A stretch of DNA of 12,581 bases, taken from assembly GCA_946183385.1 (NCBI GenBank), contig CAMHBN010000030.1, positions 1 through 12,581 of the forward strand, in the 5' to 3' direction. The position numbers and the translations under genes were made by a program. Numbering within the stretch: position 1 is the stretch's first letter; the number at the start of each line of letters is the position of its first letter. This stretch comes from an uncultured Ruminococcus sp. GTDB lineage: Bacteria > Bacillota > Clostridia > Oscillospirales > Ruminococcaceae. The notes under the pieces were generated by a model. It did not search any database, was not told the origin of the DNA, and worked only from the letters and a program-made list of their open reading frames with translations. This document shows positions 1 to 7,895 of this stretch, piece after piece.

Positions 1-201
1 GTTCTGCGCGGTGCTGAGGAGGACATCTCCTCGTCGCTGAGAGAGAAGTGCATAGGCTTCCATTCGTACAGAAACGGCTTTGACGCGCTCATATCCACTG
101 ACCTGCTCGATGAGATTCCGAAGGAGCTCGAGACAGAAAAGGCTTCCATAGACGAGATACTCGTCTACATCGCAAAGGAGGACGGACATGGACGAGATTA
201 A
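1..201 (+). CDS. ABC transporter ATP-binding protein, C-terminal end (partial)
   Basis: Reading frame 1 is open from the window edge to a TAA and gives 66 residues ending in IDEILVYIAKEDGHGRD. The stretch 'S(I/L)(D/E)(D/E)I.VYI.K' is typical of the extreme C-terminus of ABC exporter ATPases of the CcmA/YtrB type. The Walker and signature motifs lie upstream of the window, so the family call rests on this tail plus context. The frame overlaps the next gene by 14 bases, and its last codons carry that gene's AGGAGG ribosome binding site, which indicates translational coupling. It would power the two membrane subunits encoded next. The substrate is unknown. Confidence 0.75.
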   Translation, partial: VLRGAEEDISSSLREKCIGFHSYRNGFDALISTDLLDEIPKELETEKASIDEILVYIAKEDGHGRD

Positions 202-913
202 AAAGATGATACGGTTCGACTATATCAACTGTATCGGCATAGGCGGAAAGTATGCTTACATCTTCGCCGCGCTGATATTTGTGGCTTGTCTGCTCGGAGC
301 ATATCCCGCAGCTCTCGGCTTTATAATAGCTCCGCTGGCGCTTTTCTCACCGATAGAGACTATACGCAAGGGCGACTTTATGAAGATATACGGACTTCTC
401 CCCGTGAAGCGCGAAGCCGTGATAAAGGCGCTGTTCGCGGAGATACTCATCCCGCAGACCATCGGCGGCATACTGGGCGAGCTCTGCCTGCTCATATCGA
501 GAGCTATCGGTGAATCGGGCATTCTCCCGATGTTCATACAGGAGCACACCTACGACAGTACGGCAGCCAGCATGGAGAATACGGGTCTGAATTACAGCAA
601 CTGGTTCGTGCTGCTGGCGGCGGGACTTGCTATGTTAACGGCAATAATCTGCCTATTCTACGCGATAAAGGCGATAAAAGGCGACACCGTTGCTATCGTT
701 GCGTGCATACCGTTCCTTGTAATTATGGGAGCGCTGATGATCGTCTATTTCATCACGCTCGACTATGACATACTGCCGCTCCCGCAGGAGTTCCTGCCGA
801 CGAATCCTGTACTCGTCGCACTCATCGTTGTTGCCTGCTTTGCGGCATTCATAGCGTTCGGCTGGCTGATGTGCCGTCTGACGATAAAGCTGACCGCTGA
901 CAAGGAAATGTGA
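188..913 (+). CDS. ABC-2 type transporter permease subunit (first of two)
   Basis: A 241-residue integral membrane protein with about six hydrophobic segments: roughly residues 22-40, 41-57, 75-105 (weakly), 138-158, 166-188 and 206-230. The N-terminal MIRFDY and the sequence after the second segment (ETIRKGDFMKIYGLLPVKRE) match the layout of small ABC-2 permeases (ABC2_membrane_5-like). In these, a 'LPVSR/K' element sits where the subunit meets its ATPase. AGGAGG at 176-181, six bases before the ATG, fixes the start, which lies inside the end of the ATPase gene. Together with the ATPase and the next permease it should form a heteromeric exporter in the cytoplasmic membrane. Such sets often export peptides or respond to envelope stress, but nothing here reveals the substrate. 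Confidence 0.8.
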   Translation: MDEIKKMIRFDYINCIGIGGKYAYIFAALIFVACLLGAYPAALGFIIAPLALFSPIETIRKGDFMKIYGLLPVKREAVIKALFAEILIPQTIGGILGELCLLISRAIGESGILPMFIQEHTYDSTAASMENTGLNYSNWFVLLAAGLAMLTAIICLFYAIKAIKGDTVAIVACIPFLVIMGALMIVYFITLDYDILPLPQEFLPTNPVLVALIVVACFAAFIAFGWLMCRLTIKLTADKEM

Positions 914-925
914 GGTGACGGCACA

Positions 926-1675
926 ATGAAACGTATAATCGACCTTATGAAGCTTGACATCATCGCGATGAGAGCCAAAAAGCTGAGTCTGTGGAAGCTG
1001 TTCGTGGCTGTGACTGTGCTGTCACTTATCCTCGGTATGCTGTCTCCCATTTTCCTGTATTTCCTGCTCTTCGCGGTCGCATTCACTGCGTCGCAGGCTA
1101 TGATAGACCTCAACAACGCATACGAGGGCGAAATGACCTACGCTGTCATTCCCGCAACAAAAAAGCAGATAGTCATCGCGAGGTACGCCCTCGTAATGCT
1201 GGTGCTGACCGCCGTGGGAGCGCTCTCCCTCATCGTGCTGAAGATAAGATTTGCAATGGGTATCAGCATTTTCACCGACGATTCGCTGTCCGAGGTGCTG
1301 GGCATAAAGATGAACGACAACGGTCTGTTCTCCGTCATACTCTGCTTTTTCTTCGCATTGGCGCTGATATTCAACGCCAATGTCCTGAGCGGCTTCTTCA
1401 AAACGGGCACAAAGGGTGCTAAGGGTTCGATGTTCAGGGCTTACCTGATATTATTGGCGGCTTGGGCTTTGATAGCGGTGGTTTTGGTCGTTGAATCGAC
1501 ACTCAGCGTAAAGCCGCTCCATGCGGCATTACAGGTGCTGTTTACGACATTATCGGCTCTGTCAGTACCGTTCAACGGCGCTCTGCTGTGCATATTCGTG
1601 ATAGTCGGAGCTTACGGCTACGTTTTCTACAAGGCGGCGTGCTCGGTCATCAACTACGAAGAGCGCGAGCTGTAA
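926..1675 (+). CDS. ABC-2 type transporter permease subunit (second of two)
   Basis: A 249-residue membrane protein with about six hydrophobic segments, at residues ~22-55 (a long pair), 84-106, 135-155, 172-190 and 210-236. After the first pair come a short loop (MIDLNNAYEGEMTYAVIPAT) and KKQIVIARYAL, the same architecture as the preceding permease, so the two are probably paralogous halves of one exporter. GAGGTG at 912-917, overlapping the stop of the previous gene, lies eight bases before the ATG. The gene starts 12 bases after its neighbour and ends 13 bases before the next start, so the four plus-strand genes look like one operon. Substrate unknown. Confidence 0.78.
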   Translation: MKRIIDLMKLDIIAMRAKKLSLWKLFVAVTVLSLILGMLSPIFLYFLLFAVAFTASQAMIDLNNAYEGEMTYAVIPATKKQIVIARYALVMLVLTAVGALSLIVLKIRFAMGISIFTDDSLSEVLGIKMNDNGLFSVILCFFFALALIFNANVLSGFFKTGTKGAKGSMFRAYLILLAAWALIAVVLVVESTLSVKPLHAALQVLFTTLSALSVPFNGALLCIFVIVGAYGYVFYKAACSVINYEEREL

Positions 1676-1688
1676 GGAGGTGCGGTAT

Positions 1689-3536
1689 ATGAAAATGAAA
1701 AGAATAGCTTCAATGTGCATAGCCGCACTCATAGCGGCTGGAACAATGCTCGTCCCGACGGCTGCGGCTGAGGAGGAGCAGAGACTGCCCTCAGGCGTGA
1801 AGTTCGGGGACATAGAGAGCAAGTTCGACAAGGAGCTCAACTTCGAGACAGGCGACGGCACCGAATACTACGCGGGCTTTGAGGCGATAGTTTTTCAGGG
1901 AGACGATATCCTCTATGAGGGCTATTTCGGCGAGACCGACCGCGAGAACCACATCGCCTGCGGCGAGGACTCCGTCTTTGAGTGGGGAAGTATCTCCAAG
2001 ACGATGATATGGGTCAGCGCGATGCAGCTGTGGGAGCAGGGCAGGCTCGACCTCGACGCCGATATCAGGGACTACCTCCCCGACGGCTTCCTGCAGCACC
2101 TCAGCTACGACGAGCCCATAACCATGATGAACATCATGGACCACACGGGCGGCTGGTGCGAATCGACCTACTCCTTTTCAACTCCCGACCATGACAAGAT
2201 AATGCCTCTCGCGGAGGCTTTGCAGGCTACCGAGCCCGCACAGATCAACCGCCCGGGCGAGGTCACGTCATACTCCAACTGGGGAGCGGCTCTCGGCGCG
2301 TACGTCATCGAGTGCGTCAGCGGTATGGACTACGCGGATTACGTCCGCGAGAACATCTTTGACAAGCTCGGCATGGAGCACACCTCCATTGCTCCCGATT
2401 GGAGCGACAACGAGTGGGTGCGCTCTCAGCGCAACAAGCTCAAGTCCTACACCTTTAGCGCGATGCCGCCGAAGTACAAATCGGACGGCAGCAGGATATC
2501 CTATATCAGTCTCTACCCTGCCGGCTCGGCGACGGGTACGATACGCGACCTCGCGACCTACGCGCAGGCTTTCGTCAGCGATGACGCTCCTCTCTTCGAG
2601 CACAAGGAGACGCAGGAGAAGATGTTCTCGGGCTCGCTGTTCTACGGCAACAGCGACATTCCCGCGTAGAGCTACGGCTTCGGCGTGACGGAGTACAGGG
2701 TACGCACAATGGGTCACAACGGCTCAACTATCGCCTGCCAATCAAATATGCTGTTCGACCGCGAATCCAAGATAGGACTGGTCACGCTCACGAATGAGAC
2801 ATCGGTAAACCTTGTCATAGAAGAAGTGCCCGAATGGGTTTTCGGCAAGGCTGACTATGAGAAGTACTCCGACGGCAGCGGCGAGACCCGCGATTTCAGC
2901 GGCTACTACCTCGTATCGCGCTCTCAGCGCGAGGGCTTGATGAAGTTCACGTCCTACCTCCAGCCGATAAACGCGAAGATGTACCCCGACCTCGAACGTG
3001 TAAACGACGGCGTGTACCTGCTCGGCGGAGGAATGCTCCTCGGCGAAAGCAAACGCTCCGACGGCACCGAGGGCTTCATGCTCGGAGCTATGGAGATTGA
3101 CAAGGACAATGCCTATCCCGCGGAGATAAGCCTCCTCGCGGCGTACTTCATGATTGCGATAGGCGCGTTGTTCGTACTGCTGTACAAGCTCAAGCTCGTC
3201 CGCGCGGGCAGAAATAAGGTCACGGCAGTCGGCGCGGCTCAGACTGCGGGACAGCTCATAAAGCTCCTCTCCATAGCGGCGGCGGTCGTGATGATAGCCT
3301 ACTCAGGCAGAGAGGAGACCTACGGGCTCCCCAAGGCTGTCGGTATCGGCGCGGGAACGCTCAACATGGTCTGCATGGCTGTATGCGCGGCAGCAGCTGC
3401 GGCTTCTCTCATCGGGATCATCTCCGGGAAGTCGGACAAGTGGACGAAACTGCGCTGCGGCGTCAATATCGCCGCAAATGTGCTTGTAATAATCGCGATA
3501 GTCTACTTCGGGATGTATCAGTTCTGGGACTGCTGA
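1689..3536 (+). pseudogene. Secreted serine hydrolase (beta-lactamase/PBP4 family) with C-terminal membrane domain, interrupted by in-frame TAG
   Basis: Start chosen at ATG 1689, eight bases after AGGAGG (1675-1680). A GTG nine bases upstream is in frame but has no room for a ribosome site. A signal peptide covers residues 1-27 (MKMKR, hydrophobic core, TAAA). The beta-lactamase-type catalytic domain shows SxxK as SISK at 101-104 and YxN as YSN at 195-197. The third motif, HNG at 343-345, lies after a TAG at 2667-2669 (codon 327). Downstream, the same frame runs on without another defect into four hydrophobic segments (about residues 480-610) and a TGA. The whole frame is 616 codons. If the TAG is read as stop, the 326-residue product lacks the third catalytic motif and the membrane domain. 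Full-length relatives act on D-Ala peptides, esters or small amides outside the cell. It is co-directional with the exporter genes. One point mutation, a sequencing error or amber readthrough are all possible. I saw no restart site with a good ribosome site. Confidence 0.8.
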
Positions 3537-3557
3537 TACCGACCATATCCAAGACAT

Positions 3558-3585
3558 AAAAACAGCGGCTTATGCCGCTGTTTTT
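3558..3585. terminator. Bidirectional rho-independent terminator between convergent operons
   Basis: A perfect inverted repeat with arms AAAAACAGCGGC / GCCGCTGTTTTT and loop TTAT. The GC-rich core is flanked by A on one side and T on the other, so it can work in both directions. It lies 22 bases after the stop of the serine hydrolase and 9 bases after the stop of the dockerin gene on the other strand, so it ends both transcripts. Confidence 0.93.
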
Positions 3586-3593
3586 GCGTTATA

Positions 3594-4310
3594 TCAGTCC
3601 CACGAGGGCGTTCCGCCCGTGGATATCACGCTGTAGTACATGAGTATGCGCGAAGCGTCCTTTGCGTCGATGAGCTTGTCGCCGTTGACGTTTGCTGCCT
3701 GCTTCTGCGATTCGGACAGTCCGCCGTCAGCGCCTGTCGAGGCAGCCGAATAGTACACCAGCACGCGTGAAGCGTCCTTAGCATCGACCTTGCCGTCCTC
3801 GTTCACGTCACCGAGAGTGAATGATTTGAGGTGGTAGGTGATAGTATGCTCACCGTCCTCAAGTGAAGCTTCCCAGTCCTTCTCGGAAACAATGTCGTCA
3901 ACAAGGAAGGTATACTTGTACTCCTTGAAGCTGTCGGGGTTGTCGTCACCATCGGGAACGGTAAAGCTCACAGTATAGGGAGCAACGCTCAAGCCCTCGG
4001 GAGCAACGGTCAGGTTGTAAATGCGGTAGTCATACAAGTCATAGTCCCTGCCCTCAATGTCGAAGGTCGCGGACGTATTCTCTGCGAGGTCGGTGAGATA
4101 GTACAGCTCAGCCTTGCCCTCGGGAGAATCGAAGGTGATGCTCACCTTTGCTGCCAGTCCCTCGGGGAGAGTGACGGTGACTCTTCCGTTCACATCGTTC
4201 TCATTGAAATACGGGAATACGGGAGTCTCTTCCGCAAAAGCGTTAACAGCGGGCATTACAGCCAGCACTGCGGCTGCCATAGAAGCTGAAAGCAGTTTTT
4301 TCTGTATCAT
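3594..4310 (-). CDS. Secreted dockerin type I protein with uncharacterised N-terminal module
   Basis: A 238-residue protein. Start chosen at ATG 4310: AAAGGAA lies just upstream inside the end of the preceding gene, and a Sec signal peptide follows directly (MIQKKLLSASMAAAV...AFA, cleavage near residue 26). A longer in-frame start would put 23 charged residues before the signal. Residues 27-163 are beta-rich with no catalytic motif that I recognise. Residues ~166-238 form a type I dockerin with two calcium-loop/helix repeats: DVNEDGKVDAKD (168-179) and NVNGDKLIDAKD (207-218), each followed by ASR(V/I)L(V/M)YYS. The second loop begins with Asn and has Lys where Gly is usual. Dockerins bind cohesins on scaffoldins, so this protein probably docks into a cellulosome-like complex. 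It is last in the five-gene unit, two bases after the DHHW gene's stop. Confidence 0.85.
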   Translation of the reverse strand: MIQKKLLSASMAAAVLAVMPAVNAFAEETPVFPYFNENDVNGRVTVTLPEGLAAKVSITFDSPEGKAELYYLTDLAENTSATFDIEGRDYDLYDYRIYNLTVAPEGLSVAPYTVSFTVPDGDDNPDSFKEYKYTFLVDDIVSEKDWEASLEDGEHTITYHLKSFTLGDVNEDGKVDAKDASRVLVYYSAASTGADGGLSESQKQAANVNGDKLIDAKDASRILMYYSVISTGGTPSWD

Positions 4311-4312
4311 TG

Positions 4313-5722
4313 TTACTGTTCCTTTCTGATGAGTTTGTCCGCGGGCACTTCGATTGAAACTGCGTGCCCGTCGGAGCACTGCGTGAATATCTCGATGCTG
4401 TCGAATTCGGTATCCGCGGGGATATATGCCGTGAAGCCGTTTCCGCAGTCGCTGAACTCGCTCGCGCGGAAAGCCTCATAAGTTGTGCCGTTTACGGTAA
4501 GGTATACGCTCGCGTCGTCTCCGCTGAAGAAGCTGTCGGGGAGAGCACCCGTGACAAGCGTATACGAGCCGTTCTGCCCGATATACGCGGATACCTCGCC
4601 ATTGCAGACGGACGGCGTGAAGAAAGCCGTGTCCTCACCAACTGTTGGAGCGGGCATAAGCGGAGCCGTCGATGCCAGTCGTGGGAGGTTGCGTTCGACG
4701 AGCTCGACTATTATCGTGTCGCCCTTCTGAAGCATTGCCTCGTCGAAGCGGTAAGGCGTAATGCGCGAGAACTCAGCGCTCGCGAACATCTCCGCCATAT
4801 ACGGGAGTATCGCCTCGCCAAAGGAATCGCGGTACATCAGCAGGCTGCCCTCGCCGCCCTCGCAGACGGTGTCAATGGTGACATCGTCAAGCGCCTTGAA
4901 ACGTCCCTGATATTCGTAGGTGAACTCATAGTCGCTGTTGACCTGCGTATCCTTGGCTCCCTCGGACGGATATATCATCGCGGCGAGGTCGCCGAGACGA
5001 CCGTTCGGCTCGAGCGTCCAGTTGTCGGCGGGACAGGCATCCCTGCCGAGCACACCCATAACAGCGCAGTGTCCCGCATAGGCGCCGAGGTTGTTCCAGT
5101 GGGTATCGGTCGCGTGGTAGAGCGGTATGCTCGAAACCGTATCCGCGAGAGCCGCCCTCATATCGAGGTAGAAGCTGTCCTCTGCCAATCCCGCAGAGAT
5201 GAGCTCATAGTTGTCGGGAGCATCCGCGGGGACGTAGTTGCGCGGCATATTCTCTGGATAGAGCGAGTTCTTGTTGGGCGCGGAAAAGAACAGGAAGCGC
5301 TTGCCGTTCTGCTCGCAGTAGTCATTCACGAGCCGCAGGTCGTGGCATATACCGCTCACCTGACGCGCGTTCAGAGTGTTGATGTTGAGGTAGTCGTCAG
5401 CTGTGGGACCGTAGTACAGCCAACCGTCCGTGCCGTCGATGACATCGGTATTCGGCGAGGTAGCCGTCAGCGCGGTCTTTATGCGTCCGTCGGCAGTGAC
5501 GAGCTGCTGACGGAAGGCGAAGTGCTCGGAGTAGTAGTCCCCGAGGTCGGAGAGAATGTGTATGTTGAAGTTTCCCTCAGCCGTTTTCAGCTTGGGGAGC
5601 TCCGCAAGAGCGCGGTTTTCCTTGGACTCGTCGCCTTTAACAAACGGCATGAACACCGTCGGTACGAGGCACAGCCCGATGAAAGCGCCCGAATATATCC
5701 TGTAAAGTGTGTTCTTTTTCAT
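4313..5722 (-). CDS. DHHW family (AlgX/AlgJ-like, SGNH-fold) protein, polysaccharide O-acetylation partner
   Basis: A 469-residue protein with one N-terminal membrane anchor (about residues 7-27) and an extracytoplasmic domain. The family motif is seen as DTHW, with D206 and H208, in the context YHATDTHWNNLGAY. A Ser in YRDSFGEA (S300) supplies the third member of the Asp-His-Ser set used by AlgX/AlgJ-type acetyltransferases. From the family, such proteins take acetyl groups passed across the membrane by an MBOAT protein and place them on an exported glycan. The partner MBOAT gene is directly upstream with a 12-base gap, which supports the role. The ATG is preceded by GAGGAGG, overlapping the MBOAT stop codon. 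The C-terminal ~100 residues look beta-rich and may be a carbohydrate-binding module. The glycan is unknown. Confidence 0.86.
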   Translation of the reverse strand: MKKNTLYRIYSGAFIGLCLVPTVFMPFVKGDESKENRALAELPKLKTAEGNFNIHILSDLGDYYSEHFAFRQQLVTADGRIKTALTATSPNTDVIDGTDGWLYYGPTADDYLNINTLNARQVSGICHDLRLVNDYCEQNGKRFLFFSAPNKNSLYPENMPRNYVPADAPDNYELISAGLAEDSFYLDMRAALADTVSSIPLYHATDTHWNNLGAYAGHCAVMGVLGRDACPADNWTLEPNGRLGDLAAMIYPSEGAKDTQVNSDYEFTYEYQGRFKALDDVTIDTVCEGGEGSLLMYRDSFGEAILPYMAEMFASAEFSRITPYRFDEAMLQKGDTIIVELVERNLPRLASTAPLMPAPTVGEDTAFFTPSVCNGEVSAYIGQNGSYTLVTGALPDSFFSGDDASVYLTVNGTTYEAFRASEFSDCGNGFTAYIPADTEFDSIEIFTQCSDGHAVSIEVPADKLIRKEQ

Positions 5723-5734
5723 CGCGGCGCCTCC

Positions 5735-7138
5735 TCAGAATCTGAAATAGATGAACGGGTTGTAGGAAGCCGCCGAGAGCGTCACCGCGCACAGCAGGAA
5801 CAGCACAGCTGTCACCGTGTATGAGCAGACCTCGAACACGCCCGCGTGCTTCGAGCTCTTCGCCTTCTTCGCAAGAGCAGGTATCACGGGAGCGGAGAAC
5901 ACCACCGCCGCGACCAGCATGATCAGGTACATCGGCGTGAGCTGCGACATTAACCTCGCCGTCTTTGCAATGCTGTCAGACGGCACGAACATACGACAGA
6001 TGAAGCGGCACGCCGTCGGGAGGTCGTCCGCGCGGAAGAATACGAACGCGAGTATCGTGATAATGACCGCGTAGATGTGTCGCAGCGGGCGCAGCCATTT
6101 TTCGGGTTTAAGTATACCGTAGGATTCGAGCATCATAAAGCCGCCGTTTATAAGTCCCCACACGATGAAGTTGAGGCTCGCGCCGTGCCACAGACCCGTG
6201 CAGAAGAACACGGCGAGCTTGTTCAGCGCCGTCCTCAGCTCGCCCTTGCGGTTGCCGCCGAGCGGTATGTAGAGGTACTCCTTGAACCATGTGGACACGG
6301 AAATATGCCACCTGCGCCAGAACTCCTGCATACTCTGCGAGATGTAGGGGTAGTTGAAGTTCTCGCGGAATTTGAAGCCGAACATCGCGCCCAGACCTAT
6401 CGCCATATCGCTGTAGCCGCTGAAATCGAAGTATATCTGGAACAGGTAGGATACTGCTCCCAGCCAAGCGAGCGGCACGGAGAGCTCGTCGGTGTCAAGT
6501 CCGTAGACGTAGTCCGCCGCGAGAGCCATAGTGTTCGCGATGAACAGCTTCTTCGACAGACCCGTGACAAAGCGTCTTATGCCCTGAGCGGTCATCTCGG
6601 GCGAGCCCTTGCGGTTGTCTATCTGGTCGGCGATGTCGTAATACTTGACGATAGGACCTGCAATGAGCTGCGGGAAGAACGTGATGTACAGCGCGAGCTT
6701 GTACGGATTCTTCTGTATGTAGTGCGGGTCTTTGTACGAGTCTATGACGTAGGACATCGCCTGGAATGTGTAGAATGAAATGCCTATCGGCAGGGCGATA
6801 TGCGGTACGGGGAGCTTCACGAACGGCAGCATATTGAGCGTTTCCGCCGAAAAGCCCGCGTACTTGAATATGCCGAGCATTACGAGATTCGCGACAACGG
6901 CGGCTGCAAGAGCCGCCTTACGCGCTTTGTTCTCTTTTTTCATCGCGAGCCCGAACAGGTAGTTCATCACGATGGATATTATCATCAGGACTACCGCCTT
7001 CGGCTCGCCGTAAGCGTAGAACGCGATGCTGAAAACGAGCAGCAGCACGTTCTTCGCGGTCATTGTGGGTATTATGCGGTAGAGTATGTATACCACCGTA
7101 AGGAATACGAACAGGAATACGGGACTGCTGAATACCAA
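5735..7138 (-). CDS. MBOAT family O-acyltransferase (AlgI/DltB/PatA-like)
   Basis: A 467-residue polytopic membrane protein with about ten or more hydrophobic segments. Family hallmarks visible are the N-terminal VFSSPVFLFVFL, the loop FPQLIAGPIVKY, YFDFSGYSDMAIGLG, W(R)RWHISVSTW with H278, YIPLGGNRKG, and LWHGASLNF with the invariant catalytic H318. Relatives move acetyl (AlgI, PatA) or D-alanyl (DltB) groups across the membrane. The downstream DHHW partner favours acetylation of a polysaccharide over teichoic-acid D-alanylation, for which no dltA/C/D-like gene is present in the window. The start is TTG at 7138: AGGAGG lies seven bases upstream, the encoded VFSSPVFLF is the conserved N-terminus, and the next ATG would delete the first membrane segment. 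Confidence 0.9.
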   Translation of the reverse strand: MVFSSPVFLFVFLTVVYILYRIIPTMTAKNVLLLVFSIAFYAYGEPKAVVLMIISIVMNYLFGLAMKKENKARKAALAAAVVANLVMLGIFKYAGFSAETLNMLPFVKLPVPHIALPIGISFYTFQAMSYVIDSYKDPHYIQKNPYKLALYITFFPQLIAGPIVKYYDIADQIDNRKGSPEMTAQGIRRFVTGLSKKLFIANTMALAADYVYGLDTDELSVPLAWLGAVSYLFQIYFDFSGYSDMAIGLGAMFGFKFRENFNYPYISQSMQEFWRRWHISVSTWFKEYLYIPLGGNRKGELRTALNKLAVFFCTGLWHGASLNFIVWGLINGGFMMLESYGILKPEKWLRPLRHIYAVIITILAFVFFRADDLPTACRFICRMFVPSDSIAKTARLMSQLTPMYLIMLVAAVVFSAPVIPALAKKAKSSKHAGVFEVCSYTVTAVLFLLCAVTLSAASYNPFIYFRF

Positions 7139-7153
7139 GCCTGCTCCTCCTAA

Positions 7154-7876
7154 TCAGTTGTTGTTAAGATGAATTTCTGAAACGCTGTCGCCATTCATGA
7201 CAAAGTACACTACATTACTGCCATTTCTGTACATCATATTCCCATTATCGTAGCGTGGCTCACCGTACGCAGAGATAACTGCCTCTTTTGAATCGCCAAC
7301 CTTTATTCCAGTGTCGGTAGAATAATTGCTTCCAGTTATAATAATATTGTAAATGCAGTGACTACCATTATTAGCATAGCATTCAAATTTTATACCAGAG
7401 TATTCATAGATATAAAGCTTATTCTCTCCGTCTCCCTTTGGAATACAATCAGCATCCGCTGTAGTATATATTACATTTCCCAAAGTGTCTGTTATAGTGC
7501 TTATAGACTGATCAAGATTTCCAGTACCAAAGGACGCAATCTGTTGTACAGCAGGAGCTTCTGTAGCCTTCTCTGTAGGCTCTACAACGGGTGTTTCATC
7601 GGTCTCGTCTTCCTTCTCGGCAGTTGTTGTTGTCTCCGTATCGTCGTCATCGTCGGTGGCGGTAGTCGTGGTAGTCGAGCCCGTTACAGCTGTGCCCGTA
7701 GTCTTAGTGCCTGTAGTTGTTTCGCCTGTGGTTGTTGTGACCTGTTCGCCCGAGGCAACTGTTACCTTGGGAAGCGCAACGGAGACAGAGTCCTGCTCGA
7801 CCTCCCTGCCACACGAAGCAAGTGTCATTCCGCTTATTACTGCTACCGCTGCGATAGCTATTATTTCCTTCTTCAT
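7154..7876 (-). CDS. Lipoprotein with Thr-rich linker and C-terminal SmpA/BLIP-like domain
   Basis: A 240-residue protein with a lipoprotein signal: MKKE, a hydrophobic core and lipobox LASC with C22 as the lipidated residue. Residues ~45-110 are a low-complexity Thr/Gly/Glu/Asp linker with runs of Thr and DDDDD, the kind that spans a cell wall. The C-terminal ~120 residues are folded. Their end has the pattern GIKVGDSKEAVISAYGEP, then YRN...VVYFVMNGDSVSEIHL, which resembles the short alpha/beta unit of SmpA/BLIP-like domains in many Firmicute lipoproteins. That fold call is from pattern memory, and the function is unknown. AAGGATAA precedes the ATG, 19 bases after the upstream gene's stop. 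The C-terminal coding part (7157 to about 7540) is strikingly AT-rich compared with the rest of the window. Confidence 0.8.
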   Translation of the reverse strand: MKKEIIAIAAVAVISGMTLASCGREVEQDSVSVALPKVTVASGEQVTTTTGETTTGTKTTGTAVTGSTTTTTATDDDDDTETTTTAEKEDETDETPVVEPTEKATEAPAVQQIASFGTGNLDQSISTITDTLGNVIYTTADADCIPKGDGENKLYIYEYSGIKFECYANNGSHCIYNIIITGSNYSTDTGIKVGDSKEAVISAYGEPRYDNGNMMYRNGSNVVYFVMNGDSVSEIHLNNN

Positions 7877-7895
7877 ATTTATCCTTATCCTTTCC

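Noticed and set aside
2685..3536. Treating the downstream half of the serine hydrolase as a separate gene starting at GTG 2685
   Set aside because: It is in the same frame as the upstream half, begins in the middle of the catalytic domain and has no ribosome site, so one interrupted gene is the better reading.
4364..5824. A long plus-strand open frame of 486 codons opposite the DHHW gene
   Set aside because: It is the complement of the DHHW coding sequence. The minus-strand product has clear family motifs and a ribosome site, while this frame gives an Arg/Val/Glu-rich sequence without domains.
5735..7138. DltB of the D-alanylation pathway as the identity of the MBOAT gene
   Set aside because: There is no DltA, DltC or DltD-like gene beside it, while a DHHW/AlgX-like partner follows directly, which points to polysaccharide acetylation.
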